Assembly (NCBI GenBank): GCA_017436135.1
Contig: JAFSDQ010000029.1
Location: 1-8,363, forward strand
Origin: Clostridia bacterium
GTDB lineage: Bacteria > Bacillota_A > Clostridia > Monoglobales > Monoglobaceae
Direction: 5' to 3'
Length of the DNA stretch: 8,363 nt
Positions 1 to 6,093 of the stretch are shown here, piece after piece. Position numbers and translations under genes: made by a program. Under the pieces are notes generated by a model. That model did no database searches. It was not told the origin of the DNA and was given only the letters and a program-made list of their open reading frames with translations. Position 1 is the stretch's first letter; each line of letters starts with the position of its first letter.

Positions 1-256
1 ACCCCGACACCCCCATCGGCGCACCCGAAAGAGATATGTTTATATCATTCGGATTTATTTCGCAGTCTGACGACGCAATTGTTACAACTGTGCACGTAAT
101 TTTTGTGGCGTGGTGCTGGTAATATTTTACCGAGGTTGCAAACGTCGGCTATGGATAACCCAAGGCGTGGGATTGTAGATATTTGTAGGGGAGGGGCAAG
201 ATTCCCCGCAAAACAAATTACGATAATGATGCGGGAGAGAATGGAAACTCCCATAC
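1..256. other. Gene-poor region with small inverted repeats; possible 3' end of a plus-strand gene
   Basis: No confident gene is visible here. A plus-strand frame is open from the window edge (position 3) to a TAA at 120-122, giving 39 residues that include TPIGAPERDMF and SQSDDAIVTTV; it could be the end of a gene that starts outside the window, but I do not recognise it. Several short inverted repeats are packed together: 25-29 with 48-52 enclosing 33-37 with 42-46, GGTAA/TTACC at 118-131, CCCA/TGGG at 159-171, and GGGGA/TCCCC at 188-207 flanked by TTTG/CAAA. Such clustering is what a dispersed intergenic repeat or a structured RNA can look like; neither is shown by one copy. The minus-strand operon to the right terminates just before this region. 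Confidence 0.35.
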
Positions 257-293
257 AAAAAAGGCAGAAACGAAATCAATCGCTTCTGCCTTT
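257..293 (-). terminator. Rho-independent terminator of the UPF0237-UPF0210 operon
   Basis: Reading the minus strand, a 10-bp stem (AAAGGCAGAA pairing with TTCTGCCTTT, plus positions 284-293 with 260-269) is followed by a run of six T (plus A257-A262, shared with the end of the stem). The 14-base loop can add three more pairs (CGA/TCG). It lies about 33 bases past the stop codon of the UPF0210 gene. The flanking CATACAAA/TTTGTATG (252-259, 291-298) can also pair in a shifted register, and on the plus strand a short TTT follows the stem, so weak termination in that direction is possible. Confidence 0.8.
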
Positions 294-325
294 GTATGCG
301 GGTGGATATTTTTTTCAGATACAAA

Positions 326-1690
326 TTAGTTTTTCAAACTATGGATTGGGGCAGGGATTCTGCCGCCTCTGTTTATAAATTCCTCACTTGAATACTTATG
401 AACAGGCATAACAGGGGCAGAGCCTAAAAGTCCGCCAAACTCTACGCTGTCCCCAACCTTTGTGCCGGCGGCAGGAATTATTCTTACAGCTGTAGTTTTT
501 TGATTTATAACACCGATTGCCGCTTCATCTGCAATAATTGCAGAGATTGTTGATGCAGGAGTGTCTCCCGGAACAGCAATCATATCAAGGCCAACTGAAC
601 ATACGCAAGTCATTGCCTCAAGCTTATCAAGAGAAAGTGCACCGCACTCTGCTGCTGCAATCATACCTGCATCCTCGCTGACAGGAATAAAGGCGCCTGA
701 CAAACCGCCTACATAGCCCGATGCCATAACACCGCCCTTTTTTACTGCATCATTCAAAAGAGCAAGAGCCGCTGTAGTTCCGTGGGTACCGCACTTCTCA
801 AGTCCCATTTCTTCTAAAATATACGCAACACTATCACCCACCTCGGGGGTAGGAGCAAGGGACAGGTCAACTATTCCAAAGGGTACGCCCAGGGCTTTAG
901 AAGCTTCTTGTGCCACAAGCTGACCCATTCTGGTAATCTTAAACGCTGTCTGCTTAATGGTTTCTGCAACTACTCCAAAGTCAGCGCCCTTAACCTGTTC
1001 TAAAGCATACTTTACAACACCGGGACCGCTGATGCCCACATTTATAACGCAATCGCCTTCCCCAACGCCGTGAAAGGCACCTGCCATAAAGGGGTTATCC
1101 TCAACAGGATTTGCAAAAACAACCAGTTTGGCACAGCCCATAGAATTGTTGTCTGCAGACATTTGTGCAGTCTTGACAATGGTTTCTCCCATCATTTTAA
1201 CAGCGTCCATATTTATACCCGCTTTGGTGGTTGCAACACCAACGGAGGAGCACACCATTTCTGTAGAGCACAGAGCCTCGGGAATAGAATTTATAAGATA
1301 TTCGTCACCCTTTGCAAAGCCCTTATAAACAAGTGCAGAAAAACCACCGATAAAGTTTACCCCTGTTTCCCGTGCGGCACGGTCAAGAGTTTTCGCAAAA
1401 GGAACATAATCCTTTGTGTTACTTGCCGCCGCAACAATTGCAATAGGAGTAACAGATATTCTCTTATTTATAATAGGAATACCATATTTGCGGCTGATGT
1501 CCTCACCTGTTTTTACCAGATTTTTCGCATATTTTGTAATTTTATCATAAATCTTTTCACAGGCACGGTTTGCATCCTCGTCTGCACAATCCAAAAGAGA
1601 AATACCCATTGTAATTGTGCGTATGTCAAGATGCTCGTCCCGTATCATTTTTATAGTTTCTACTATTTCGTTTGTACTTACATGTATCAT
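326..1690 (-). CDS. UPF0210 (DUF711) PFL-fold family protein
   Basis: A 454-residue protein of the UPF0210/DUF711 family, whose known structures have a fold like pyruvate formate-lyase; the reaction is not established. Family-typical stretches are [10 protein letters not shown] (26-35), [10 protein letters not shown] (112-121), [14 protein letters not shown] (142-155), [10 protein letters not shown] (217-226), [16 protein letters not shown] (274-289), a C-V-C pair at 362-364 and the C-terminal end [15 protein letters not shown] see no canonical glycyl-radical RVxGY motif, so radical chemistry should not be assumed. Length is normal for the family. Start ATG is supported by GGAGG at 1701-1705, ten bases upstream. 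It lies 39 bases after the ACT-domain gene and is clearly its operon partner; this pairing is conserved in streptococci and clostridia, suggesting that the ACT protein senses or regulates for this protein, which is inference. Probably cytoplasmic, as there is no signal peptide. Confidence 0.93.
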   Translation of the reverse strand: MIHVSTNEIVETIKMIRDEHLDIRTITMGISLLDCADEDANRACEKIYDKITKYAKNLVKTGEDISRKYGIPIINKRISVTPIAIVAAASNTKDYVPFAKTLDRAARETGVNFIGGFSALVYKGFAKGDEYLINSIPEALCSTEMVCSSVGVATTKAGINMDAVKMMGETIVKTAQMSADNNSMGCAKLVVFANPVEDNPFMAGAFHGVGEGDCVINVGISGPGVVKYALEQVKGADFGVVAETIKQTAFKITRMGQLVAQEASKALGVPFGIVDLSLAPTPEVGDSVAYILEEMGLEKCGTHGTTAALALLNDAVKKGGVMASGYVGGLSGAFIPVSEDAGMIAAAECGALSLDKLEAMTCVCSVGLDMIAVPGDTPASTISAIIADEAAIGVINQKTTAVRIIPAAGTKVGDSVEFGGLLGSAPVMPVHKYSSEEFINRGGRIPAPIHSLKN

Positions 1691-1729
1691 ATATTAAAAG
1701 CCTCCACTCTGTCACCCTATGTAAATCTG

Positions 1730-1999
1730 TTATATTCTGTGCATGGATTTAAAAATATCCTCGTGCTGAATTCTGATTTCCAGCCCAAGCTCTTCTCCAA
1801 GAGCCTCAAGCTTTTGCACAAGCTCTGAAAACGGGGTGGCACTGCTCTCTATATCTACAAGCATAACCATTGTGAATATGCTTTGAATAATTGTCTGGTT
1901 GATATCAAGTATATTGATATTGTTGTCAGCAAGCAGGGTGCTTGTTCGCGCAATTATTCCTTTTCTGTCCTGTCCCATTACTGTAACAAATGCTCTCAT
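1730..1999 (-). CDS. UPF0237 ACT-domain protein
   Basis: An 89-residue single ACT domain, belonging to the UPF0237 family. The start MRAFVTVMGQDRKGIIART is the classic first strand and first loop of an ACT fold, where the Gly before the first helix usually contributes to ligand binding; NINILDINQTI and FTMVMLVDIE form the following strands, and the C-terminal half supplies the second helix. ACT domains usually bind amino acids or other small molecules as dimers; the ligand here is unknown. It resembles the GcvR type of ACT regulators but lacks any DNA-binding part. Start ATG is set by AAGGAG at 2008-2013, eight bases upstream. First gene of the two-gene operon with the UPF0210 protein, driven by the promoter at 2039-2068. 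Confidence 0.93.
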   Translation of the reverse strand: MRAFVTVMGQDRKGIIARTSTLLADNNINILDINQTIIQSIFTMVMLVDIESSATPFSELVQKLEALGEELGLEIRIQHEDIFKSMHRI

Positions 2000-2038
2000 A
2001 AAAATTTCTCCTTAAGTTTGTTTTGTTTCTTAAAATAC

Positions 2039-2068
2039 ATTATACCGCCACAAAAGATGCTTTGTCAA
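2039..2068 (-). promoter_or_regulatory. Vegetative promoter of the UPF0237-UPF0210 operon
   Basis: On the minus strand, TTGACA (2063-2068) and TATAAT (2039-2044) are separated by 18 bases. Both boxes are perfect sigma-A consensus. Transcription would begin near 2030-2033, leaving about 30 bases of leader that includes the AAGGAG site of the ACT gene. Confidence 0.85.
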
Positions 2069-2130
2069 TGCCTTTTAGAAAATAATAAATTTAGAGTTTT
2101 TTGAAAATTCAAAAAAATTTTTTAAAATAT

Positions 2131-2158
2131 GGAACTTTTTTAAATGTCCTGCGTCTAA
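2131..2158 (+). promoter_or_regulatory. Putative ECF-sigma promoter of the stalk-domain gene
   Basis: GGAAC (2131-2135) and CGTC (2152-2155) are separated by exactly 16 bases; read in the wider form, GGAACTT and GTCTAA are 15 bases apart. This is the classical pattern for extracytoplasmic-function sigma factors (E. coli sigma-E and many Firmicutes ECF factors). Transcription would begin near 2162-2163, giving a leader of about 35 bases. A weaker sigma-A-like pair, TTGAAA (2101-2106) and TAAAAT (2123-2128) with 16 bases between, lies just upstream and could give basal expression. No ECF sigma gene is in the window. Confidence 0.65.
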
Positions 2159-2197
2159 CTGTATGTAAACAAAAAACACAAGAAAGGAATTTGAAAA

Positions 2198-3130
2198 ATG
2201 AAATTTAATTTTAAGAAACTTACAGCAACCGCAACATTGGCGGCAATCGTTATGACAGGAGCAGTTTTCGCTACAGAAAATGCAGTGCCTGAAACAGCAA
2301 CCCCAACACCTTTTACAGCAAAGGTTGAAACAATCAACAATGTAGAGATGCTTCCCCTTCGCAGTATTGCAGAGCATTTTGGTTACACAGTTGAGTGGCA
2401 CCATGAGGAACAGGCGGTTTCTATGACAAAGGGCGCACATTACATCACATTTGCAATTGATAAGGATTTATACTCTTTCTCAAAGATGGCTCCTTCTCAA
2501 TTGGGTGCAGCTCCCGTTCTCTTTGGCGGTGACACAACTTATGTTCCCGCTGTATTCTTTACAGAACTCATAGGACTCGGTTACAAGACTCTTGAAGACG
2601 GTGTAGAGCTTTTTATCCCCAACACAGTAACAGTTGTTGAAATATCAGAAGAGGGCATCCTTGTTAATGATGAGAATTTAGGTGAGGTTCTTGTTCTGAT
2701 TGGCGAGGACACAAAGATTACAGCTGACGGTGAAGAGGCTTCTGTTGATTTAATCGCTGTTGACTCTCTTATAAATGTTGAATATTCAGAGCAGATGACA
2801 AGAAGCATTCCTCCCCAGACAACTGCTGTCAGCATTGAAATATTAAATGTGGTAAGAGAGGAAGAAGAGGATTTGGCAGTTGACGAAAAGCCCATCGCTT
2901 CCGTTACTGTTGTTTCAATCGAGGAAGAGGGCGCACTTCTTGTAAATGATACTGTCAGGGGAGAGGTAATTGTTTTTGTTACCGACGAAACCGTAATCAC
3001 AAAGGGCGAGCAGGCAGCAACATCTGCTGACATTGCGGCAGGTATGGAGCTTACCATAGAATACGCACCTCATATGACAATGAGTATTCCTCCCCAAACA
3101 GCAGCAGTTTCAATTCAGATTGCTGAATAA
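2198..3130 (+). CDS. Secreted stalk-domain (copper amine oxidase N-terminal domain) protein with two C-terminal repeats
   Basis: A 310-residue exported protein. Residues 1 to about 26 form a signal peptide (KKLTA, hydrophobic core, likely cleavage after AVFA). Residues about 40-142 match the copper amine oxidase N-terminal (stalk) domain, seen in MLPLRSIAEHFGYTVEW and TTYVPAVFFTELIGL; in clostridia this domain decorates surface proteins and has no oxidase activity. Residues 144-219 and 236-310 are two copies of one repeat: both begin VTVV.I.EEG, contain LVND..GEV and end MTxSIPPQTxAVSI. An acidic linker (REEEEDLAVDEK) joins them. No LPXTG anchor or transmembrane tail is visible, so it may be released or held non-covalently. 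Start ATG is preceded by AGAAAGGA (2181-2188). It is monocistronic, with an ECF-type promoter and a strong terminator, suggesting an envelope-stress role (inference). Confidence 0.85.
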   Translation: MKFNFKKLTATATLAAIVMTGAVFATENAVPETATPTPFTAKVETINNVEMLPLRSIAEHFGYTVEWHHEEQAVSMTKGAHYITFAIDKDLYSFSKMAPSQLGAAPVLFGGDTTYVPAVFFTELIGLGYKTLEDGVELFIPNTVTVVEISEEGILVNDENLGEVLVLIGEDTKITADGEEASVDLIAVDSLINVEYSEQMTRSIPPQTTAVSIEILNVVREEEEDLAVDEKPIASVTVVSIEEEGALLVNDTVRGEVIVFVTDETVITKGEQAATSADIAAGMELTIEYAPHMTMSIPPQTAAVSIQIAE

Positions 3131-3162
3131 TCAGACATATTTACTACTATCTCTTCATAATA

Positions 3163-3195
3163 AAAAGCTGTGTCATCTATGATGACACAGCTTTT
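3163..3195. terminator. Bidirectional terminator between convergent genes
   Basis: A perfect 15-bp stem (3163-3177 with 3181-3195) closes a three-base loop, TAT. The stem ends in AAAA/TTTT, giving a T run in both directions, so it can end the stalk-domain transcript (+) and the rpmH-to-cysteine-rich operon (-). The minus-strand cysteine-rich gene has its TAG stop in the loop (3177-3179), so one arm of the stem is coding. Confidence 0.9.
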
Positions 3196-3413
3196 ATCTT
3201 TTCTATTATCTTTTCATAATTTTCTTTTCTGTGGGGAAACATACAATTGCTGCAGTCCTTAATCCTTTTCCCATCTGTTTCTATAAACTCGGGGCTTCCG
3301 CCGCAATCTTCCATGTGATAGAGAGGGCAAAAACAGAAAAGACAATTTATATTTTCTGCTTTATGGCAGGGATAATATTCACATTTCTTGTTTTCAAAAT
3401 ATGAATAACTCAT
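3177..3413 (-). CDS. Cysteine-rich small domain protein, probable metal-binding
   Basis: A 78-residue protein with eight cysteines (11, 16, 24, 27, 29, 37, 54, 57) and three histidines (17, 33, 61). The spacing C-x4-CH, CLFCFCPLYH, DCGG and CSNCMFPH matches the family called cysteine-rich small domain, thought to bind zinc or another metal and often met near or fused to cobalamin-related proteins. Its biochemical role is unknown, and no cobalamin gene is in this window. The gene is last in the rpmH operon: its ATG lies one base after the jag stop (TAG-T-ATG) and I see no good ribosome binding site, so translation is probably coupled to jag. The last codons run into the terminator stem and the TAG stop sits in its loop. 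A basic/acidic helix (RKENYEKIIEKIKAV) closes the protein. Confidence 0.85.
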   Translation of the reverse strand: MSYSYFENKKCEYYPCHKAENINCLFCFCPLYHMEDCGGSPEFIETDGKRIKDCSNCMFPHRKENYEKIIEKIKAVSS

Positions 3414-3414
3414 A

Positions 3415-4317
3415 CTATTTCATTGCAACCACAATTTTGCGGTTAGGCTCCTCGCCTACACTATAGGTTTTTACCTTGCTGCTTCCCTGAAGTGCCGCAT
3501 GAATAATTCTTCTTTCGTTAGGTGACATAGGCTCCAGGGTAACTGCGCCTCCGTCTCTTATAACCCGACGCTCAAGGCTTCTTGCAAGCTTTTCAAGGGT
3601 TTCCTCTCTTTTAGAGCGGTAGTTTTCGGTATCAATAGTAACTTTGATATAAGAATTCTTTGCTTTATTTACATAAAGGCTTGTAAGATACTGCATAGCA
3701 TCAAGAGTATCTCCTCTTTTACCGATAAGCAGACCCATCTTGGGGCCTGACAGGTTTACAAGGACGCAATCACCGCCGTTTGTAACCTCTACCTCAACAT
3801 CCTCAAGACCAATCTTTGCAACAAGCTCTGTTACAAAATACTTTGCATCCTCAAGAGATTTTTCAGTAACCTCTCTGTTTTTGCGTACAGCGGGCTTTTC
3901 TGTTGCTGCCTCGGGAGCCGCAACCTCTGCAGGAGCTGCCTCAACCTTTGCTTTAGGCTCCGCTGCAGCCTTTGTCTTGGGTGCTTCGGGTTTAGCCTTC
4001 TTGCGCTTGTCCTTATCAACATAGTCGTGGGTGTGGGGTTGCTCCTTTGGTGCGTAAGGGTTGCCCTCGTTCTTTTCTAACTTGTCAGAAGCGGCACGCT
4101 TTCTTGCAATCTGTGCAAGACGCTCTTCCTCCTCGGCTTCTTTTGTAATCCAGGCAGAGATTATAACCTCTTTGCCCAGCAAAAGACCCATAAGACCTTT
4201 GCCGACTTCTCTCTCTACTTTATATGAAAGCTCTTCAACAGGTACACCAAACTCCTGGGCAGCGAGCTGAAGCGCTTCTTCCTTACTTTTTGCGTTTTTT
4301 TCTATTTTTTTTAGCAT
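3415..4317 (-). CDS. jag: Jag/KhpB RNA-binding protein (Jag-N, KH, R3H)
   Basis: A 300-residue cytoplasmic RNA-binding protein of the SpoIIIJ-associated Jag (KhpB/EloR) family, which partners with KhpA and affects cell elongation and envelope homeostasis in other Firmicutes. Three parts are visible: Jag-N domain at about 1-58 (KSKEEALQLAAQEFGV, GLMGLLLGKEVIISA), a low-complexity Lys/Ala/Glu/Pro linker at about 61-148, and a KH domain at about 150-230 with the GxxG loop G199-K-R-G202, followed by an R3H domain at about 231-298 with R269xxxH273. The linker is long but such linkers vary widely. Start ATG has AAGGAG (4327-4332) nine bases upstream; the gene overlaps the yidC end by 35 bases, so the two are expressed together. 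The normal next gene, mnmE, is missing and is replaced by the cysteine-rich gene. Confidence 0.95.
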   Translation of the reverse strand: MLKKIEKNAKSKEEALQLAAQEFGVPVEELSYKVEREVGKGLMGLLLGKEVIISAWITKEAEEEERLAQIARKRAASDKLEKNEGNPYAPKEQPHTHDYVDKDKRKKAKPEAPKTKAAAEPKAKVEAAPAEVAAPEAATEKPAVRKNREVTEKSLEDAKYFVTELVAKIGLEDVEVEVTNGGDCVLVNLSGPKMGLLIGKRGDTLDAMQYLTSLYVNKAKNSYIKVTIDTENYRSKREETLEKLARSLERRVIRDGGAVTLEPMSPNERRIIHAALQGSSKVKTYSVGEEPNRKIVVAMK

Positions 4318-5338
4318 TTATAATCTCTCCTTCAATTTGTTCGTCTGTTATTCCCGAATTTAAAACCTTGTTAAGCACAACCTGCTGTGCCATAGCCAGA
4401 ATATTGCTGATTATCCAGTAAAGTCCGATTACTGCAGGCAATGTAAATGCAAACCAGGCAGACATAATAGGCATAAAGGTCATCATACCCTTCATTGGGC
4501 TTGGAGCCTCTTCTCCATTGGCATCTGTCTGGGGCTTTTGCCCGGACTGTGCCTGAGAAATTTTTGAAGTTACATAGGAGCTGATTCCCGATAAAAGGGG
4601 AATTATCCAAAGCAGTACCGTTTGCATATCAAGGTTATTTACTCTGCCCATAAACATTCCGAAGAATGCCCCAAGGTTAGGGGTTCTTGATAAATCAAGA
4701 CCAATAAAATCATAGTTGATTGTAATAAAGTTCTTGCCAATATCCGTAATCCACTGACTTGACATAACCTCCGGATGTGTTTGTAAAAACCTTGCAATCT
4801 GAATTTCGTACATACCAAAATTCTTGTAAGAATTTTCTGTAAGCACAGAGAGTGCCTGCATTGCGTCATTGCCGTATTTTGACAAATCGAGACCCATTGC
4901 GTCTATGAAAATCTTAAGATTTTCGGGGTTTCCCTCGCTCCACTCAAGGACGGCGCTGATAATTCTCCAAACCTCATCCTCACCAAAGCCCATAATGTAT
5001 ACAACAGGCTTCTTTACAACCCAGTAGAGCATCATCAATATAGGAAGCTGTATCAACATAGGTAAGCAACCGCTCATAGGGTTTACCTGATATTTCTGAT
5101 AAAGCTTCATTGTTTCCTGGTTAAGCTTTTCCTTATCGTTTCCGTATTTTTGCTGAAGCTCCATCAAAAGCGGCTGAAGCTTCTGGGTCTTCATCATAGA
5201 CCGCTGTTGCTTTACTGTAAGAGGTAAAAGAACTAACTTAATCAGGACGGTAAACAGAATTATGGCAATACCATAGTTTTGTGTAATTATACTGCACCAT
5301 TTGAGAATCCATCCCAAACCCATCATTATATAGGACAC
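4283..5338 (-). CDS. yidC: Membrane protein insertase YidC/Oxa1 family
   Basis: A 351-residue insertase placing proteins in the cytoplasmic membrane, alone or with SecYEG. It begins directly with a membrane segment (about 22-40) and has no lipobox, unlike Bacillus SpoIIIJ. Order: TM1 with K34 where most bacterial YidC proteins have the groove arginine, the cytoplasmic coiled-coil hairpin (about 44-85), TM2 (about 92-108), an unusually long external loop (about 109-235, with FIGLDLSRTPNLG at its end), then membrane segments at about 237-256 and 284-320, and a basic tail NAKKNRKKRKK. The start is GTG: CCCTCCTT at 5348-5355 (AAGGAGGG on the coding strand) lies nine bases upstream, whereas the first ATG four codons later is too far. 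It follows yidD by 27 bases and overlaps jag. Confidence 0.95.
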   Translation of the reverse strand: MSYIMMGLGWILKWCSIITQNYGIAIILFTVLIKLVLLPLTVKQQRSMMKTQKLQPLLMELQQKYGNDKEKLNQETMKLYQKYQVNPMSGCLPMLIQLPILMMLYWVVKKPVVYIMGFGEDEVWRIISAVLEWSEGNPENLKIFIDAMGLDLSKYGNDAMQALSVLTENSYKNFGMYEIQIARFLQTHPEVMSSQWITDIGKNFITINYDFIGLDLSRTPNLGAFFGMFMGRVNNLDMQTVLLWIIPLLSGISSYVTSKISQAQSGQKPQTDANGEEAPSPMKGMMTFMPIMSAWFAFTLPAVIGLYWIISNILAMAQQVVLNKVLNSGITDEQIEGEIINAKKNRKKRKK

Positions 5339-5347
5339 TTTAACTGT

Positions 5348-5355
5348 CCCTCCTT
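5348..5355 (-). promoter_or_regulatory. Ribosome binding site fixing the GTG start of yidC
   Basis: AAGGAGGG on the minus strand lies nine bases before the GTG at 5338-5336 and 21 bases before the next possible start (ATG at 5326). The spacing selects GTG. Confidence 0.8.
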
Positions 5356-5365
5356 CGTTTTATAC

Positions 5366-5572
5366 CTATGGATAATCTATTCCGCCCTTTGAAAAAGGGT
5401 TGCATCGTAAAATCCGCCATATTGCCTTTCCGCTGCCCTTGAGCCAACCATATTTCTTTATGGCTAAAACGGCGTATTCCGAGCAGGTGGGATAAAATCT
5501 GCAGCAAGGCTTTTTCAGCGGTGATATTCGTCGTTGATAAAATTTTATTATTCCAATCAGTATCTTTTTCAT
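5366..5572 (-). CDS. yidD: Membrane protein insertion efficiency factor YidD
   Basis: A 68-residue YidD-family protein, a small membrane-associated factor that assists YidC-dependent insertion. The whole conserved core is present: an amphipathic N-terminus ([19 protein letters not shown]), the cysteines C23, C24 and C30 in [14 protein letters not shown], then [20 protein letters not shown] (C57) and [11 protein letters not shown]. Length is at the short end of the family (about 70-85) but no motif is missing. Its ATG overlaps the rnpA stop by one base (TAATG), so translation is coupled. yidC starts 27 bases downstream, fitting a shared job. Confidence 0.95.
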   Translation of the reverse strand: MKKILIGIIKFYQRRISPLKKPCCRFYPTCSEYAVLAIKKYGWLKGSGKAIWRILRCNPFSKGGIDYP

Positions 5573-5910
5573 TAACTTTCTAACATTCCAAGCTCTGCCA
5601 GGGCAGATTTAAAGTCCTTGCAAAGCTTATCGTAGGGCGCGGTAAGTATGCGTCCTCTTGCAACGATACAAATATCGTTGCCTCTCTTAATTTCCGTTTG
5701 TGTAAGCCGAAAGAGCTCTCTGATTCTGCGTTTCGCCCTGTTTCGGCATACTGCACCGCCAATTTTCTTTCCTACGGTAATTCCCAATCTTATCTGCTCT
5801 TTTCTGCCCTTTCCCGCATACATAACAAGGGTGGGGCGTACAGCAGATTTTCCGCGGCGGTACAGCCTTTGAAATTCAGAATTCCGACACAAGCTTATAA
5901 TTTTTTCCAT
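5572..5910 (-). CDS. rnpA: Ribonuclease P protein component
   Basis: A 112-residue basic protein that binds the RNase P RNA and helps it recognise the 5' leader of precursor tRNA. The RNR signature is present as [14 protein letters not shown] (55-68), preceded by the strand [11 protein letters not shown] (41-51); the N-terminal [16 protein letters not shown] is typical. Length is normal. I chose the ATG at 5910; an in-frame TTG two codons earlier (5916) is possible. Neither has a clear Shine-Dalgarno site. Instead, a short frame from the spacer ends two bases before the ATG (TGA at 5915-5913), and a GGGCA/TGCCC hairpin (5926-5939) lies just upstream. rnpA is separated from rpmH by 201 bases, much more than usual, and overlaps yidD by one base. 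Confidence 0.96.
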   Translation of the reverse strand: MEKIISLCRNSEFQRLYRRGKSAVRPTLVMYAGKGRKEQIRLGITVGKKIGGAVCRNRAKRRIRELFRLTQTEIKRGNDICIVARGRILTAPYDKLCKDFKSALAELGMLES

Positions 5911-5912
5911 AA

Positions 5913-6092
5913 TCAATCAGTAGTCTGCCCAATGGGGCAATAGAATTTGTACAAAATCCATATAGACAAAAAAGACGCACAAAGCGCCTTTACAAGTATG
6001 GGCACAAGTGCCTTTGCCCGGGGAATGTGTACAAACATCGCTTTCCCTGAAATTTTAAGCATCAAGCAAGGATATGTCGGCGTTGCCGACAT
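5913..6092 (-). CDS. Candidate 59-residue small protein between rpmH and rnpA
   Basis: A minus-strand frame begins at ATG 6092 with AGGA (6105-6102) nine bases upstream and ends with TGA two bases before the rnpA ATG. The product would contain a hydrophobic stretch, ALVPILVKALCASFLSIWIL (about 28-47), as a membrane peptide might. In favour: position, ribosome binding site, and coupling to rnpA, which lacks its own site. Against: the start codon lies within a perfect hairpin (6073-6093), a terminator-like hairpin lies inside the frame, the codons TCG, ACG, CCG, GCG and CGG are richer than in the neighbours, and the opposite strand is also open here. I recognise no family. It could equally be a chance frame in a structured spacer. 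Confidence 0.3.
   Translation of the reverse strand: MSATPTYPCLMLKISGKAMFVHIPRAKALVPILVKALCASFLSIWILYKFYCPIGQTTD
5968..5991 (-). terminator. Probable attenuator/partial terminator between rpmH and rnpA
   Basis: On the minus strand an 8-bp stem (AAAGGCGC with GCGTCTTT, one G-T pair; plus positions 5984-5991 with 5971-5978) closes a five-base loop and runs into six T (plus A5968-A5973, partly in the stem). It sits 120 bases past the rpmH stop. A leaky terminator here would let the cell make much more L34 than RnpA, YidD and YidC from one promoter. The stem is modest, so strong termination is not expected. Confidence 0.5.
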
Positions 6093-6093
6093 A
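6073..6093. other. Perfect 9-bp hairpin after rpmH
   Basis: TATGTCGGC and GCCGACATA form a perfect 9-bp inverted repeat with a three-base loop, starting 18 bases after the rpmH stop on the transcript. No T run follows on either strand, so it is not a standard terminator. It could protect the rpmH 3' end from nucleases, or hide the ATG (6092-6090) of the candidate small gene. Confidence 0.7.

Noticed and set aside
152..160. TATGGATAA as a DnaA box
   Set aside because: It is one base off the TGTGGATAA form but is single, with no other boxes nearby and no dnaA gene in the window.
118..212. CRISPR array or T-box leader
   Set aside because: There are no regularly spaced direct repeats, and no T-box sequence (GGTGG) or specifier stem can be found.
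45..254. Minus-strand frame of 69 codons left of the UPF0210 terminator
   Set aside because: No start site support, lies beyond the terminator, and its product reads like translated inverted repeats.
1070..1828. Plus-strand frame of 252 codons
   Set aside because: It is antisense to the UPF0210 and ACT genes, both confidently recognised, and has no ribosome binding site.
2581..3057. Minus-strand frame of 158 codons, rich in Ser and Thr
   Set aside because: It is antisense to the repeat part of the stalk-domain gene; the low-complexity product reflects the repeats on the other strand.
5910..5916. TTG start for rnpA two codons upstream
   Set aside because: Neither start has a clear binding site; the ATG is preferred because it gives the standard family N-terminus (MEKI).
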